In this document: piece after piece, positions 36,733 through 46,052 of the stretch | How the letters are laid out: each line of letters begins with the position of its first letter | Position numbering within the stretch: the first letter of the stretch is position 1 | Source: an uncultured Bacteroides sp. | Lineage (GTDB): Bacteria > Bacteroidota > Bacteroidia > Bacteroidales > Bacteroidaceae | Direction of reading: 5' to 3' | Assembly (NCBI GenBank): GCA_900555635.1 | Contig: USLU01000009.1 | Coordinates: 62,001 to 126,000 of the forward strand | Length of the DNA: 64,000 bases | The notes under the pieces: model-generated | Seen by the model: the letters and a program-made list of their open reading frames with translations, nothing else | The model's database searches: none | What the model was told of the DNA's origin: nothing | Made by a program: the position numbers and the translations under genes

Positions 36733-37311
36733 TTAATAATTGTTCTTCATTACCTCGAAGTAAGCTTGTGGATGCAAGCAAGCCGGGCAAACTTCCGGAG
36801 CTTCTTTACCTGTATAAATGAAGCCACAGTTACGGCATTGCCATACCACTTCACCTTCTTTGGCAAATACGCTGGCAGTCTCGATGTTCTTGATAAATGC
36901 GCGATAGCGTTCTTCGTGACCCTTCTCAGCAATAGCGATGTTACGATACATCATAGCGATAGCGGGAAAACCTTCTGCATCGGCAACGTCAGCAAAGCCA
37001 GGATAATCCAATGACCATTCTTCGTGTTCGCCGGCAGCGGCTTCCTGAAGGTTTTGCAAAGTAGTACCAATGATACCTGCAGGATAAGAAGCAGTGATTT
37101 CTACCATTCCGCCTTCCAACCATTTGAACATACGTTTAGCGTGTTCTTTTTCTTGGTCGGCAGTTTCTGTAAAGATTGCAGCGATTTGTTCATAACCTTC
37201 TTTCTTTGCTACGCTTGCGAAGTAAGTGTAACGCATTCTTGCTTGTGATTCACCTGCGAATGAAGTCAATAGATTCTTCTCAGTCTGAGTTCCTTTAACA
37301 CTTTTGCTCAT
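36733..37311 (-). CDS. rbr: Rubrerythrin
   Basis: This 192-aa protein reduces hydrogen peroxide in anaerobes. The di-iron four-helix domain has ESQARMRYTYFASVAKKEGY, ADQEKEHAKRMFKWLEGG and AIAEKGHEERYRAF. The C-terminal rubredoxin-like domain has CRNCGFIY and CPACLHP with four Cys. All metal ligands are visible and the length is standard. It is monocistronic, with a TAATTTTG-type -7 box on the minus strand near 37377-37384. Confidence 0.96.
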   Translation of the reverse strand: MSKSVKGTQTEKNLLTSFAGESQARMRYTYFASVAKKEGYEQIAAIFTETADQEKEHAKRMFKWLEGGMVEITASYPAGIIGTTLQNLQEAAAGEHEEWSLDYPGFADVADAEGFPAIAMMYRNIAIAEKGHEERYRAFIKNIETASVFAKEGEVVWQCRNCGFIYTGKEAPEVCPACLHPQAYFEVMKNNY

Positions 37312-37603
37312 AATTCTTTCTTTAATTAGTTAATATGATTACGTATATTTTGTTCGTCTTATCGTTTTTAACATTACAAAATTAAGAAAATAGTTCCAAA
37401 TAACCGCACTTAGGGCTCATCGGATTTATCTATTGCAACATAGTTAAAATCTATCATGCTCAGTAACCCGAAGAAGCCCTCTAGATATATTTAATTGGCA
37501 TATATCTTTTTAAGAAACAAAAAAACTGATATATATGTTCAACAAAGAACCGATTATGCCCATAAAAAAGAGAGTAATCCATCAATCTATACATTATTTT
37601 ATC

Positions 37604-37611
37604 TACTTTTG
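37604..37611 (+). promoter_or_regulatory. -7 box for the SulP transporter
   Basis: TACTTTTG matches TAnnTTTG, 49 bp before the ATG at 37661. The rest of the 349-bp divergent region with rubrerythrin is AT-rich with no gene. Confidence 0.5.
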
Positions 37612-37660
37612 CAGCTCGTTTGCAACATAGACATTACAATTCGTATAAAAGTAGATAGAA

Positions 37661-39346
37661 ATGAAAGCGTTTGAATTCAAACCAAAGCTTTACGCAGCTT
37701 TAAAAAATTACTCGAAAGAAACATTCATGGCAGACTTGATGGCAGGTATCATTGTCGGTATCGTTGCCCTGCCACTTGCCATTGCGTTTGGTATCGCCTC
37801 CGGCGTTTCACCGGAGAAAGGCATTATTACAGCCATCATTGCAGGTTTCATCATCTCCTTGCTGGGAGGGAGCAAAGTGCAAATCGGCGGACCTACAGGT
37901 GCATTTATCGTCATTATATATGGCATTATACAGCAATATGGAGAGTCCGGGCTGATTGTCGCCACGCTGATGGCGGGAGTTATCCTCATTCTCCTGGGAG
38001 TATTCAAGTTGGGAGCAATCATCAAATTCATTCCTTATCCCATTATTGTAGGATTCACGAGTGGTATCGCCGTCACTATCTTCACCACACAAATTGCCGA
38101 TATCTTCGGGCTGAACTTCGGCGGAGAGAAGGTACCGGGGGATTTCGTTGGGAAGTGGATTATATATTTCCAGCATTTCGATACGGTTAATTGGTGGAAT
38201 ACGATAGTAAGTATTGTCAGCATCGTTATTATAGCCATTACTCCCAAGTTCTCGAAGAAGATACCCGGTTCACTGATCGCCATCATCGTGGTGACAGTAG
38301 CCGTTTACCTGATGAAAGCGTATGGCGGGATTGATTGCATTGACACTATCGGCGACCGCTTCAGTATCAAAGCCGAACTGCCCGATGCGGTGATGCCTGC
38401 TTTGGATTGGGAAGCCGTTAAAAACCTGTTTCCTGTTGCCATTACCATCGCTGTACTGGGGGCTATCGAGTCTTTACTATCGGCTACGGTAGCCGACGGT
38501 GTGGTTGGCGACAAGCACGACTCTAATACAGAGTTGATAGCACAAGGTGCCGCCAATCTGGTAACGCCTCTCTTCGGCGGTATTCCTGCAACCGGTGCTA
38601 TTGCCCGTACGATGGCCAATATCAATAATGGTGGTAAAACTCCCGTAGCCGGTATGGTTCATGCCGTAGTGTTGCTGCTGATTCTACTATTCCTCATGCC
38701 TTTGGCGCAATATATCCCTATGGCATGTCTGGCAGGAGTATTGGTAATCGTATCCTACAACATGAGTGGCTGGCGTACCTTCAAGGGACTGATGAAGAGT
38801 CCAAAATCAGATGTTACCGTGTTGCTGATGACTTTCTTCCTAACGGTTATCTTCGACTTGACAATTGCCATCGAAGTGGGTCTGGTCATTGCCTGCGTAC
38901 TTTTTATGCGCCGTGTGATGGAAACCACTGAGATATCTGTGATCAAGGACGAGATTGACCCGAATGCCGAGTTGGATATAGCCACGAGTGAAGAACATCT
39001 GACAATTCCGGAAGGTGTAGAGGTATATGAAATCAATGGCCCGTATTTCTTCGGTATCGCTACCAAGTTTGAGGAAGTTATGGCACAATTGGGTGATCGT
39101 CCTAAAGTACGAATTATCCGTATGCGCAAAGTGCCTTTCATAGACTCTACCGGTATTCACAACTTGGAAAGTCTCTGCCAGATGTCAAAGAAGGAAAAAA
39201 TCACGATCATACTTTCGGGCGTGAATGAGAATGTACACAACGTTTTGCAGAAATCAGGCTTCTATGAATTGCTGGGCGAAGAGAATATTTGTCCGAATAT
39301 TAATGTGGCACTGGAAAGGGCGGAGATGATAAGAGTTGAAAGTTAA
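37661..39346 (+). CDS. SulP-family anion transporter with STAS domain
   Basis: The 561-aa protein has about ten to twelve hydrophobic helices over residues 20-420 and a cytoplasmic STAS domain at the C-terminus (about 440-555; IIRMRKVPFIDSTGIHNLESL). The SLC26/SulP signature GIVGIVALPLAIAFGIASGV near residue 30 and GLxxSLxG-like IISLLGGSKVQIGGPTGAF are present. It carries sulphate or bicarbonate-like anions; the exact substrate is not deducible. The endonuclease gene begins 7 bp later, so the two may be co-transcribed. Confidence 0.92.
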   Translation: MKAFEFKPKLYAALKNYSKETFMADLMAGIIVGIVALPLAIAFGIASGVSPEKGIITAIIAGFIISLLGGSKVQIGGPTGAFIVIIYGIIQQYGESGLIVATLMAGVILILLGVFKLGAIIKFIPYPIIVGFTSGIAVTIFTTQIADIFGLNFGGEKVPGDFVGKWIIYFQHFDTVNWWNTIVSIVSIVIIAITPKFSKKIPGSLIAIIVVTVAVYLMKAYGGIDCIDTIGDRFSIKAELPDAVMPALDWEAVKNLFPVAITIAVLGAIESLLSATVADGVVGDKHDSNTELIAQGAANLVTPLFGGIPATGAIARTMANINNGGKTPVAGMVHAVVLLLILLFLMPLAQYIPMACLAGVLVIVSYNMSGWRTFKGLMKSPKSDVTVLLMTFFLTVIFDLTIAIEVGLVIACVLFMRRVMETTEISVIKDEIDPNAELDIATSEEHLTIPEGVEVYEINGPYFFGIATKFEEVMAQLGDRPKVRIIRMRKVPFIDSTGIHNLESLCQMSKKEKITIILSGVNENVHNVLQKSGFYELLGEENICPNINVALERAEMIRVES

Positions 39347-39353
39347 GAGTTAG

Positions 39354-40238
39354 ATGGCACAAAGAAGGAGAAAGAAACAATCGTCCAAAGGGGTAGTTTA
39401 TCTGATTATACTGATAGCCATAGCTTGCTTTCTGTATGAACCGATAGCTAAATCCCTGCATCTAAACCAGTCTGTCTTTACAACTGAATCTGCAAAGCAA
39501 GGGGCTGGCAATCATGCATCTTCTGAAAACACAGCGATAGGAGATGATGTACTTCTTCCTGCCCCTCTAAAAAGTACTCCTGAGCAAATATTTCATAGGA
39601 AAGGATATACTGTATCTTATAATAAAGAATTAAAAATCCCCAACTGGGTAGCTTGGGAGCTTTCTCCGGAAAAGCTCATAGAACGTGAAAGCCGTACCGA
39701 CAAATTCCTTCCCGATCCTGATCTACCCGAAGATGAAGCCGTTACTACAAACGACTACAAAGGTGCCGGTATGGATCGTGGACATATGTGTCCTGCCGGA
39801 GATAACCGTTGGCATTGGAAAGCCATGCAAGAGAGTTTCTACATGACTAACATCTGCCCGCAAAACCATAACCTGAACCGTGGAGACTGGAAAGAGTTGG
39901 AAGAAGCCTGCCGCAAATGGGCAGTAGCAGAAGGGAAAATCTACATTGTCTGCGGACCAATACTTTACAAACAAAAGCACCGCACTATTGGAAAGCAGCA
40001 TCGGGTCACAGTTCCCGAAGCTTTCTTTAAGGTTATACTCTGTACAACCAGTACACCACCTAAAGCAATCGGCTTCATTTATAAGAATGCTTCGGGCAAC
40101 CATCCGCTGGACAGCTACGTCAACTCTGTGGACGAAGTGGAACGAATTACAGGTATCGACTTCTTCCCTGCCCTTCCTGACGAAGTGGAGGACAAGGTAG
40201 AAGCTACCTATAATTTAAGTTTATGGACTGAAAATTAG
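39354..40238 (+). CDS. Membrane-anchored DNA/RNA non-specific endonuclease
   Basis: The 294-aa protein has a basic N-terminus and a single transmembrane anchor (about 14-28), then a linker and a betabetaalpha-metal nuclease domain (about 90-285). It shows MDRGHMCPAGDNRW with catalytic His144, and NICPQNHNLNRGDW carrying the metal-binding Asn. It resembles NucA/EndA enzymes and probably faces the periplasm, where it could degrade incoming or extracellular nucleic acid. No cognate inhibitor gene is adjacent. Confidence 0.9.
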   Translation: MAQRRRKKQSSKGVVYLIILIAIACFLYEPIAKSLHLNQSVFTTESAKQGAGNHASSENTAIGDDVLLPAPLKSTPEQIFHRKGYTVSYNKELKIPNWVAWELSPEKLIERESRTDKFLPDPDLPEDEAVTTNDYKGAGMDRGHMCPAGDNRWHWKAMQESFYMTNICPQNHNLNRGDWKELEEACRKWAVAEGKIYIVCGPILYKQKHRTIGKQHRVTVPEAFFKVILCTTSTPPKAIGFIYKNASGNHPLDSYVNSVDEVERITGIDFFPALPDEVEDKVEATYNLSLWTEN

Positions 40239-40264
40239 TGCTAAACGCTGCCCGAAGTTCTTCT

Positions 40265-40774
40265 TCAATCTTTTATCCAAGCTCCGGTAATTTCTGCGAT
40301 ATACATGTGGTGAAATCCCCCATGAGCATCGTCATACCATTGTTTACAAGCATCAAGGTCGATGAAACATTCTTCCTTTATTGTGTCCGAATAGAGCTTA
40401 CGGCATTCAAGGCTCAGGCGACCTTGTTCAAAGAATATGTTTCCTTTCTCAGTAACAATGGGCTTTAATCCGGTTTCTTTTACTTTATCTACTTCCCGAC
40501 CCGACTTGCTACCACATATTTTATGAATGGCTTTATTCTCTTCTCCCAAGAACGACAGGGTGAAGTATTCGCTCTTCTCAATAAATTCAAAAGTATAACG
40601 TTCCGGACGAATAAAGACAAATACTACCGGCTTGTTCCAAAGAAAACCGATACCACCCCAACTAGCAGTCATTGTATTGAATTTCTCTTTATTTCCTGCT
40701 GTTACCAGCATCCACTCCTTACCTATTGCCTGGAAGAAGTTCTCGTTTAGGTCTTTAATTGCTATTGGCTTCAT
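40265..40774 (-). CDS. Flavin reductase family protein
   Basis: The 169-aa protein matches the flavin reductase-like FMN-binding split-barrel family: WMLVTAGNKEKFNTMTASWGGIG near the N-terminus, VFVFIRPERYTFEFIEKSEYFTLSFL, and a C-terminal HHMYIAEITGAW. It probably binds FMN and transfers electrons from NAD(P)H. It follows the radical SAM gene by about 50 bp on the same strand and may be in its transcript. The physiological partner is unknown. Confidence 0.88.
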   Translation of the reverse strand: MKPIAIKDLNENFFQAIGKEWMLVTAGNKEKFNTMTASWGGIGFLWNKPVVFVFIRPERYTFEFIEKSEYFTLSFLGEENKAIHKICGSKSGREVDKVKETGLKPIVTEKGNIFFEQGRLSLECRKLYSDTIKEECFIDLDACKQWYDDAHGGFHHMYIAEITGAWIKD

Positions 40775-40821
40775 TATTATAATACATTAAGTGACTGAAA
40801 ATTAACATACAAACACCCCAA

Positions 40822-41595
40822 TCAATAGGAAACACTGACTGCTAATCCTGCTTCCTTCACCAGTTCTGCAATATGATCCAACTCTTCGTGAGTTGCTTTT
40901 TGCAAATCATGGCCAGGCGTTTCACGGTCAATGGTATAGATCATTACTTGGCGAGGAGCTACTTCTTTTACAGTTTCCAACCAGGGAAGAACGTACTTTT
41001 CGGAAGTATTATCCACTTCCAAACCTTGATAACTGCCTTTCATAAACATGGTCTGGATGATACAGTTGCCCTTGAAAGCTTTTAAGCATTCAATGATTTC
41101 GCTGACTGAATAGTGCGAGTTAGGACGATCAACAGTGAAGATATATTTTTCGTCTACCGTATCTAATTTCAAAATGTTATTGTCTACCTTGTTCAAAGCA
41201 TCAAACACGGCAGGGCGATGAATAAGGGTAGCGTTACTCAGTACGCTCACTTTGGCTTCAGGAAAATACTTATCACGCAAGGCAAGTGTATCTTCTATGA
41301 TTTCGGGGAAAAACGGATGGGCGGTCGGTTCACCGTTGCCTGCAAAAGTCAACACATCTGGGGTAGGGCCATTCTGCTGCATATCCAATAAGCGAGCTTC
41401 CAATGCCGTACGAACTTCCTCACGTGTGGGGAGCTTTTGTTTAGGACGATGGTCGGCATTGAAACCACATTCGCAATAAACACAGTCGAAGGTACACACT
41501 TTACCATCGGCAGGCAATAAGTTGATCCCTAAAGATACTCCCAAACGGCGGGAATGTACAGGACCGAATATGGGAGATGGATAAATGACAGTCAT
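40822..41595 (-). CDS. Radical SAM protein
   Basis: This 257-aa enzyme has the CxxxCxxC cluster motif as VCTFDCVYCECG with Cys34, Cys38 and Cys41. The SAM-binding TFAGNGEPTAHPFF and downstream VSVLSNATL follow, as in the small stand-alone radical SAM proteins related to YfkA-type or pyruvate-formate-lyase-activator-like enzymes. The substrate is unknown. The N-terminal FGPVHSRRLGVSLGINLLP is typical of this subfamily. Confidence 0.88.
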   Translation of the reverse strand: MTVIYPSPIFGPVHSRRLGVSLGINLLPADGKVCTFDCVYCECGFNADHRPKQKLPTREEVRTALEARLLDMQQNGPTPDVLTFAGNGEPTAHPFFPEIIEDTLALRDKYFPEAKVSVLSNATLIHRPAVFDALNKVDNNILKLDTVDEKYIFTVDRPNSHYSVSEIIECLKAFKGNCIIQTMFMKGSYQGLEVDNTSEKYVLPWLETVKEVAPRQVMIYTIDRETPGHDLQKATHEELDHIAELVKEAGLAVSVSY

Positions 41596-41672
41596 ATTAT
41601 TTTTTCAAATTATGGTTCTTGCAAAGATAAAGAATAAACAATTAGCAGAACAAAAATGTACGATCTTTCTCC

Positions 41673-43685
41673 TTACAACTTGATGCGGAGCTGCATTTGC
41701 ATATCGGTTTTCCTGCTTCCTTCTATCTGGTCGTTCCCGGAGCCAATGATGTCACGATCCTGGTAATTAGTTTGCCCGAACTTAACAAGGAACATAAAAG
41801 TCTTGTTCAAGTCATAACGGAAATAAGCTGAATAACGGAAGCCTCTTCCATAGAAAGAAGGTGTATAAAATGAGTATAACATCCCCCTCTCGGATGCGTA
41901 TATACGGGAGTCGTAATCATCTGTATGAAAATAGGTGCCTTGCAAAGATACTACTACAGGAAAAGAGGGGAAAGAATAAGCAAGGGACTGAGTGCACTGG
42001 TATCCCTGCCCGGCAGATTTATCTTGGGAATGAAAATGGTTATAATCAATAGTAGTCTGAAGTTTCCAGGTAGCGGGAGTATAAATCAGCCGGTATCGTG
42101 TGCGATGATGGTATGTAGGCAGGATCACTTTCCCACTTGTTCCTGTCACATCCCTTTCTTTCTGTTTATAACGGTAATTGATATACATGGAAAGGTTTCT
42201 TAGGAGAGAATAATTGGCTTGAATCATGCCGTCTATTCCTTTCGACGGCTTACTGATGCGATACTTCCACCATGGAAAAGAAAAACAGTCAAACGCTGCA
42301 AACAACCTCCAACGAGCCAAAGGAGTGGCTTCCACCGCCAGATACCAACCGTTTTCATTCTGTGGCGTACTGCTCTCACCGAAAGACCGGGCGAACATAG
42401 ACCAATAATTATGAGCATAATAGCGGTGAATAAGCAGAAGTTTATAATCAGTAGAGAGATTATACTTTAATTGATTCAACAAAGCATACCCTTGTTTTCC
42501 GGTTGCAGCCTCACCTATCCAAGAAAGACGACCTATGCGGTATCTGTAATCTACGCCGATATTATAGAAATCGTTTCCATGCAGATTATACTTGGCATAT
42601 TTCTTTAAATCAGGTTCGTAAGGATGGTTAAAGAAATAGTATATGCCAGTTATTCCTACTTTCAGGTTATTCTTCTCATAGGTCAGGTTACCTCCCATCA
42701 ACTGTAAAGTAAAAGCGTTCATTTTGTCTGCCTCCTTCTGCGTCCGGTGCAATCCTGTTTTGTAAATAGAGGTAATATCCCCGTTTTCTATCACGCCATC
42801 CATAGAACGATGTGAATAAAAAGCAGACAATTCCAGTGAAGGTAGAAGACTGATCGTTGCCGCAGCACCACGAAAGTAGTTATATTCGTCGCTGGAGCTA
42901 TGTTTACGAATTCCTCCCGAACGATAATCCGAAGTAGACATAGAGAAGGACTTACCCAAACGAAAATCAGTACTCAACACAAGCCCTTGCCCGAAACTCA
43001 ACCGATAATTGCCTAGCGCCAATGCACGCAGTCTGCCTATGTTTTTAATCAGGAAGTAAAAGGAATAATAATCATATCCTTTACGGTCTTGCAGAGCGAA
43101 GAATGGTTCTCCCGCATCTTTTTCTCCCGTTACCCCTACTTGCAGATAGTCTCCATAGTGAAAGTTATAGCGCAGGGAATGGTAAAAGGCAGGTCCTAAA
43201 TAGTTTTTTTCATACCCTTTGCGAGTATAAAAAGGAACATCCAATCGGGCAAGTGCTTCGTGTTTACCATACTTCAACAGAGTTTTCAAGGCAGGAAATC
43301 TTTTCTTCTCTTCCATAGTTTTTAAACAGATGAACGGAAGTAATAGATCGATGGTACGCTTATCCATTTCTTTAATCAACTGTAGCTCATACAGAGTCTG
43401 CATTTGTCCATGGATGTATAGGTAAGCAAGGATATTTTCTATTTGCAAGTCGGAGAGGAAGGGAAACTGTTCCAACTGTTGCTTGGTGGCAGTATTTATA
43501 TTAACTGGCTCTTCAAGGCGTTGGGAGAGTTCTTGCAGTTCGTCTTCCCAATTGCGTTCGGTGTCATCTTCCATTGAGAGTTGTTCCAGGTTCTCTTCTA
43601 TAAGAGATACGGTCGTATTTTGAGCTTCAAGTACAGGAGTCACTAGCAGCATACTTAAAAAGACTCCTATCTTGACATGTTTCAT
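41673..43685 (-). CDS. Helix-hairpin-helix plus beta-barrel outer-membrane protein
   Basis: The 670-aa secreted protein has a signal peptide (residues 1-21) and a ComEA-like helix-hairpin-helix region (EEPVNINTATKQQLEQFPFL, then ILAYLYIHGQMQTLYELQLI). A long beta-strand-rich C-terminal part (about 150-670) alternates aromatic strands and ends LRIKL, as expected for an outer-membrane barrel. This composite is a recurring Bacteroidales family. An HhH DNA-binding unit attached to a barrel would fit DNA handling at the envelope, but this is only inference. Confidence 0.8.
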   Translation of the reverse strand: MKHVKIGVFLSMLLVTPVLEAQNTTVSLIEENLEQLSMEDDTERNWEDELQELSQRLEEPVNINTATKQQLEQFPFLSDLQIENILAYLYIHGQMQTLYELQLIKEMDKRTIDLLLPFICLKTMEEKKRFPALKTLLKYGKHEALARLDVPFYTRKGYEKNYLGPAFYHSLRYNFHYGDYLQVGVTGEKDAGEPFFALQDRKGYDYYSFYFLIKNIGRLRALALGNYRLSFGQGLVLSTDFRLGKSFSMSTSDYRSGGIRKHSSSDEYNYFRGAAATISLLPSLELSAFYSHRSMDGVIENGDITSIYKTGLHRTQKEADKMNAFTLQLMGGNLTYEKNNLKVGITGIYYFFNHPYEPDLKKYAKYNLHGNDFYNIGVDYRYRIGRLSWIGEAATGKQGYALLNQLKYNLSTDYKLLLIHRYYAHNYWSMFARSFGESSTPQNENGWYLAVEATPLARWRLFAAFDCFSFPWWKYRISKPSKGIDGMIQANYSLLRNLSMYINYRYKQKERDVTGTSGKVILPTYHHRTRYRLIYTPATWKLQTTIDYNHFHSQDKSAGQGYQCTQSLAYSFPSFPVVVSLQGTYFHTDDYDSRIYASERGMLYSFYTPSFYGRGFRYSAYFRYDLNKTFMFLVKFGQTNYQDRDIIGSGNDQIEGSRKTDMQMQLRIKL

Positions 43686-43801
43686 TTACGATAGGTCACT
43701 ATTATGTTTACAGACAACGAAGTTACCTTAAATTAGTTAATCTGACAAGGAAAAATCGCTGTAATGCAACAAGATTACATAGAATGGTGTACTTTTGCGC
43801 C

Positions 43802-44419
43802 ATGATTATAAGGGTTAACATAGTAATATTCATCATGTTTCTCTTTTTGGGAAACCTGAAATGTTTTGCCCAGCAGCAACCCTCCAAGGCTGGCGGGGAG
43901 AAGGCTGTTTATCTAACCCCTATGTGCGTATACGAGGGAGATACCATTCCTTATGTCAACCTTCCAACCGTATATATATTCAAACCTCTAAAATTCAAGA
44001 ACAAGCGGGACATGAGTAATTACTATAAGCTTATACGCGACGTGAAGAAAGTACTCCCCATATCTAAAGAGATTAACCGTGCAGTCATCGAAACATACGA
44101 GTATATGATGACTTTACCCACCGAAAAAGCCCGTCAAAAGCACATGAAAGCAGTAGAGAAAAGCCTGAAAGAACAATATACTCCACGTATGAAGAAACTT
44201 TCATTCGCTCAAGGAAAACTACTGATAAAACTAGTAGACCGCCAAACAAACTCCACGGGCTACGAACTAGTTAAAGCATTTATGGGACCTTTCAAAGCAG
44301 GATTCTATCAGACATTTGCCGCACTCTTCGGTGCCAGCCTGAAGAAGCAATATGATCCAGTCGGGGATGACGCACTGACCGAGCGAGTGATATTGATGGT
44401 AGAAAACGGGCAACTGTAA
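43802..44419 (+). CDS. DUF4294 secreted protein
   Basis: The protein has a signal peptide (MIIRVNIVIFIMFLFL, cleaved near CFAQ) and the DUF4294 core: CVYEGDTIPYVNLPTVYIF, an alpha-helical LIRDVKKVLPISKEINRAVIETYEYM, and KLVDRQTNSTGYELVKAF. Function is unknown. The ATG at 43802 is preferred over one at 43784 because a TACTTTTG -7 box at 43790-43797 lies between them; that would make the transcript nearly leaderless. It is divergent from the HhH barrel gene and followed 67 bp later by the ECF sigma gene. Confidence 0.82.
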   Translation: MIIRVNIVIFIMFLFLGNLKCFAQQQPSKAGGEKAVYLTPMCVYEGDTIPYVNLPTVYIFKPLKFKNKRDMSNYYKLIRDVKKVLPISKEINRAVIETYEYMMTLPTEKARQKHMKAVEKSLKEQYTPRMKKLSFAQGKLLIKLVDRQTNSTGYELVKAFMGPFKAGFYQTFAALFGASLKKQYDPVGDDALTERVILMVENGQL

Positions 44420-44443
44420 TTCCTTAAAACCAATATTTTTACG

Positions 44444-44451
44444 TATGTTTG
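44444..44451 (+). promoter_or_regulatory. -7 box for the ECF sigma gene
   Basis: TATGTTTG fits the vegetative consensus, 35 bp before the ATG at 44487, so the sigma gene appears to be expressed from the housekeeping sigma factor. Confidence 0.5.
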
Positions 44452-44486
44452 CAACATAATCTAATATTGAAAGCTACTGAAATACA

Positions 44487-45008
44487 ATGGATATCGCCAC
44501 ATTTCGAAAATATTATGAATTATATTACGATCAACTGTGCCATTTCCTCAACTTTTATACCCAAGATATCACTATTATAGAAGATGTGCTGCAAGAGGTA
44601 TATCTAAAACTTTGGGAGAACAGGGATGAAATAGAGATTCAATATATTAAAACATATCTTTTTCATGCAGCCAAGAACAGAGTGTTGAATCATCTGCGTG
44701 ATGAACAAAACCGTCACTATTTATTAGAGAACTGGTTCAACCAGCAACAACAGGAAAAGCAGGGCAAAGAGTGTTATGATCTTGAACAGTTCACCACGTT
44801 ATTATACAAAGCCATCGAACAACTTCCAGAAAAGTGTAGGGAAATATTCCTGTTAAGCCGACAAGAGAAACTTACCTATAAACAAATTGCCGAGAAACTG
44901 GACATCTCGGTAAAAACCGTAGAAGCCCAAATGGGGATTGCGTTGAAACGCATACGGGAGACATTGTCAACAGCCTCTTTCTCATTTCTGCTTTGGTTGA
45001 TCCAGTAG
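44487..45008 (+). CDS. ECF RNA polymerase sigma-70 factor (Bacteroides expansion family)
   Basis: The 173-aa protein has sigma region 2 (FLNFYTQDITIIEDVLQEVYLKLWENRDEIE, about 18-50) and region 4 (AIEQLPEKCREIFLLSRQEK, LTYKQIAEKLDISVKTVEAQM, about 110-160). It most likely pairs with the FecR anti-sigma at 51150 to control the SusC/SusD/GH16 locus. Unusually, it lies at the far end of that locus and on the opposite strand instead of next to fecR. Confidence 0.9.
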   Translation: MDIATFRKYYELYYDQLCHFLNFYTQDITIIEDVLQEVYLKLWENRDEIEIQYIKTYLFHAAKNRVLNHLRDEQNRHYLLENWFNQQQQEKQGKECYDLEQFTTLLYKAIEQLPEKCREIFLLSRQEKLTYKQIAEKLDISVKTVEAQMGIALKRIRETLSTASFSFLLWLIQ

Positions 45009-45145
45009 CTTCAAACTATCTGTTTTCATCATTAACTGGAATTACAGTTACAAAGGTTTTACCTGCCGGCAAGCAGGGAATCAGCAAAATGACTGTGCAA
45101 GCCGACAGTAAATGACTTATTTTCAAACGCGAATGAAGAATCCGC

Positions 45146-45976
45146 TTACTTGACTTTCTGGTATACTCTCACATAATCGATCTCAAACTTATGCGGGAAG
45201 AGAGTGTCGTCAATGCCTTTCATACCTCCCCAATTACCGCCAATGGCGAGATTCAAAATCATATGGAAACGCTTGTCGAAAGGCCACTCTTTGAAGCCGG
45301 TCTTCTCGTTCTTGAAAGTAAAGTAAAGTACATCGTCTACGTACAGGCGATACTCCTCCGGTTCCCACTCCAACACGTATGTATGATAGGTCTTATAAGA
45401 ATCGGGATAATAGATCTTCGCACTCTTTTGTGTACCCATTACATGATTAAAGCTTTCTGTATGTGCAGTACCAACAATCGTATCGGGATCATAACCCACA
45501 TTTTCCATAATGTCGATTTCACCGCTTGCAGGCCAACCGCCGTACTCCCAATCGGTAGAAAGCATCCATATAGCAGGCCATGTGCCAAGACCGCTAGGTA
45601 GTTTTGCGCGTGTTTCAAAGCGACCGTAAAGCCAGTCGCCTTTGCCCTTAGTTATCAATCGGGCGGAAGTATATTCTTTACCTTCCATGGGTTGCTTTAA
45701 GGCAGTAATGGTAAGTATACCATCTTTTACATAAGCATTAGTACTATCGGCTACAGTATAATATTGAGCTTCGTTGTTACCCCAACCTGTGGCATTACCT
45801 TGAGTATCATAACTCCATTTTGTAGAGTCCGGTAGTCCTTCGTAATCAAATTCTTCATCCCATACTAACTCCCAAGTTCCGGTTGGAGTAGTAATAGTTT
45901 GATAAGCAGGCTTCTTGTTGGCACAAGAAGAAAAAGAGAATGTTATTACCGATAAAATAAAAAGCAGTTGTTTCAT
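45146..45976 (-). CDS. GH16 glycoside hydrolase lipoprotein
   Basis: The 276-aa lipoprotein (lipobox FSSC, Cys18) carries the GH16 catalytic motif EIDIMENVG with Glu153 as nucleophile, Asp155, and Glu158 as acid/base, and flanking WPAIWML and HTYVLEWEPEEYRLYVDD. Known GH16_3 enzymes cut beta-1,3/1,4-glucans (laminarinase), galactans, or O-glycan poly-LacNAc chains in mucin-type loci. ECF-sigma/FecR control resembles the latter, so an endo-acting O-glycanase is plausible but unproven. It has its own -7 box and lies downstream of susD. Confidence 0.93.
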   Translation of the reverse strand: MKQLLFILSVITFSFSSCANKKPAYQTITTPTGTWELVWDEEFDYEGLPDSTKWSYDTQGNATGWGNNEAQYYTVADSTNAYVKDGILTITALKQPMEGKEYTSARLITKGKGDWLYGRFETRAKLPSGLGTWPAIWMLSTDWEYGGWPASGEIDIMENVGYDPDTIVGTAHTESFNHVMGTQKSAKIYYPDSYKTYHTYVLEWEPEEYRLYVDDVLYFTFKNEKTGFKEWPFDKRFHMILNLAIGGNWGGMKGIDDTLFPHKFEIDYVRVYQKVK

Positions 45977-46008
45977 AATTCTTCGTTTATTAGGTACCTA
46001 AGCGGAAA

Positions 46009-46016
46009 CAAATATA
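46009..46016 (-). promoter_or_regulatory. Minus-strand -7 box for GH16
   Basis: CAAATATA on the plus strand is TATATTTG on the minus strand, 33 bp before the GH16 ATG, suggesting transcription independent of susCD. Confidence 0.45.
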
Positions 46017-46052
46017 AGAATATTTCTACCATGACCTTTTTATTTCAATTCC

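Noticed and set aside
37877..39160. Several 100-130 aa minus-strand frames opposite the SulP gene
   Set aside because: Shadows of the hydrophobic transporter; no start signals.
40238..40468. 76-aa plus-strand frame after the endonuclease
   Set aside because: Entirely opposite the flavin reductase gene; not supported.
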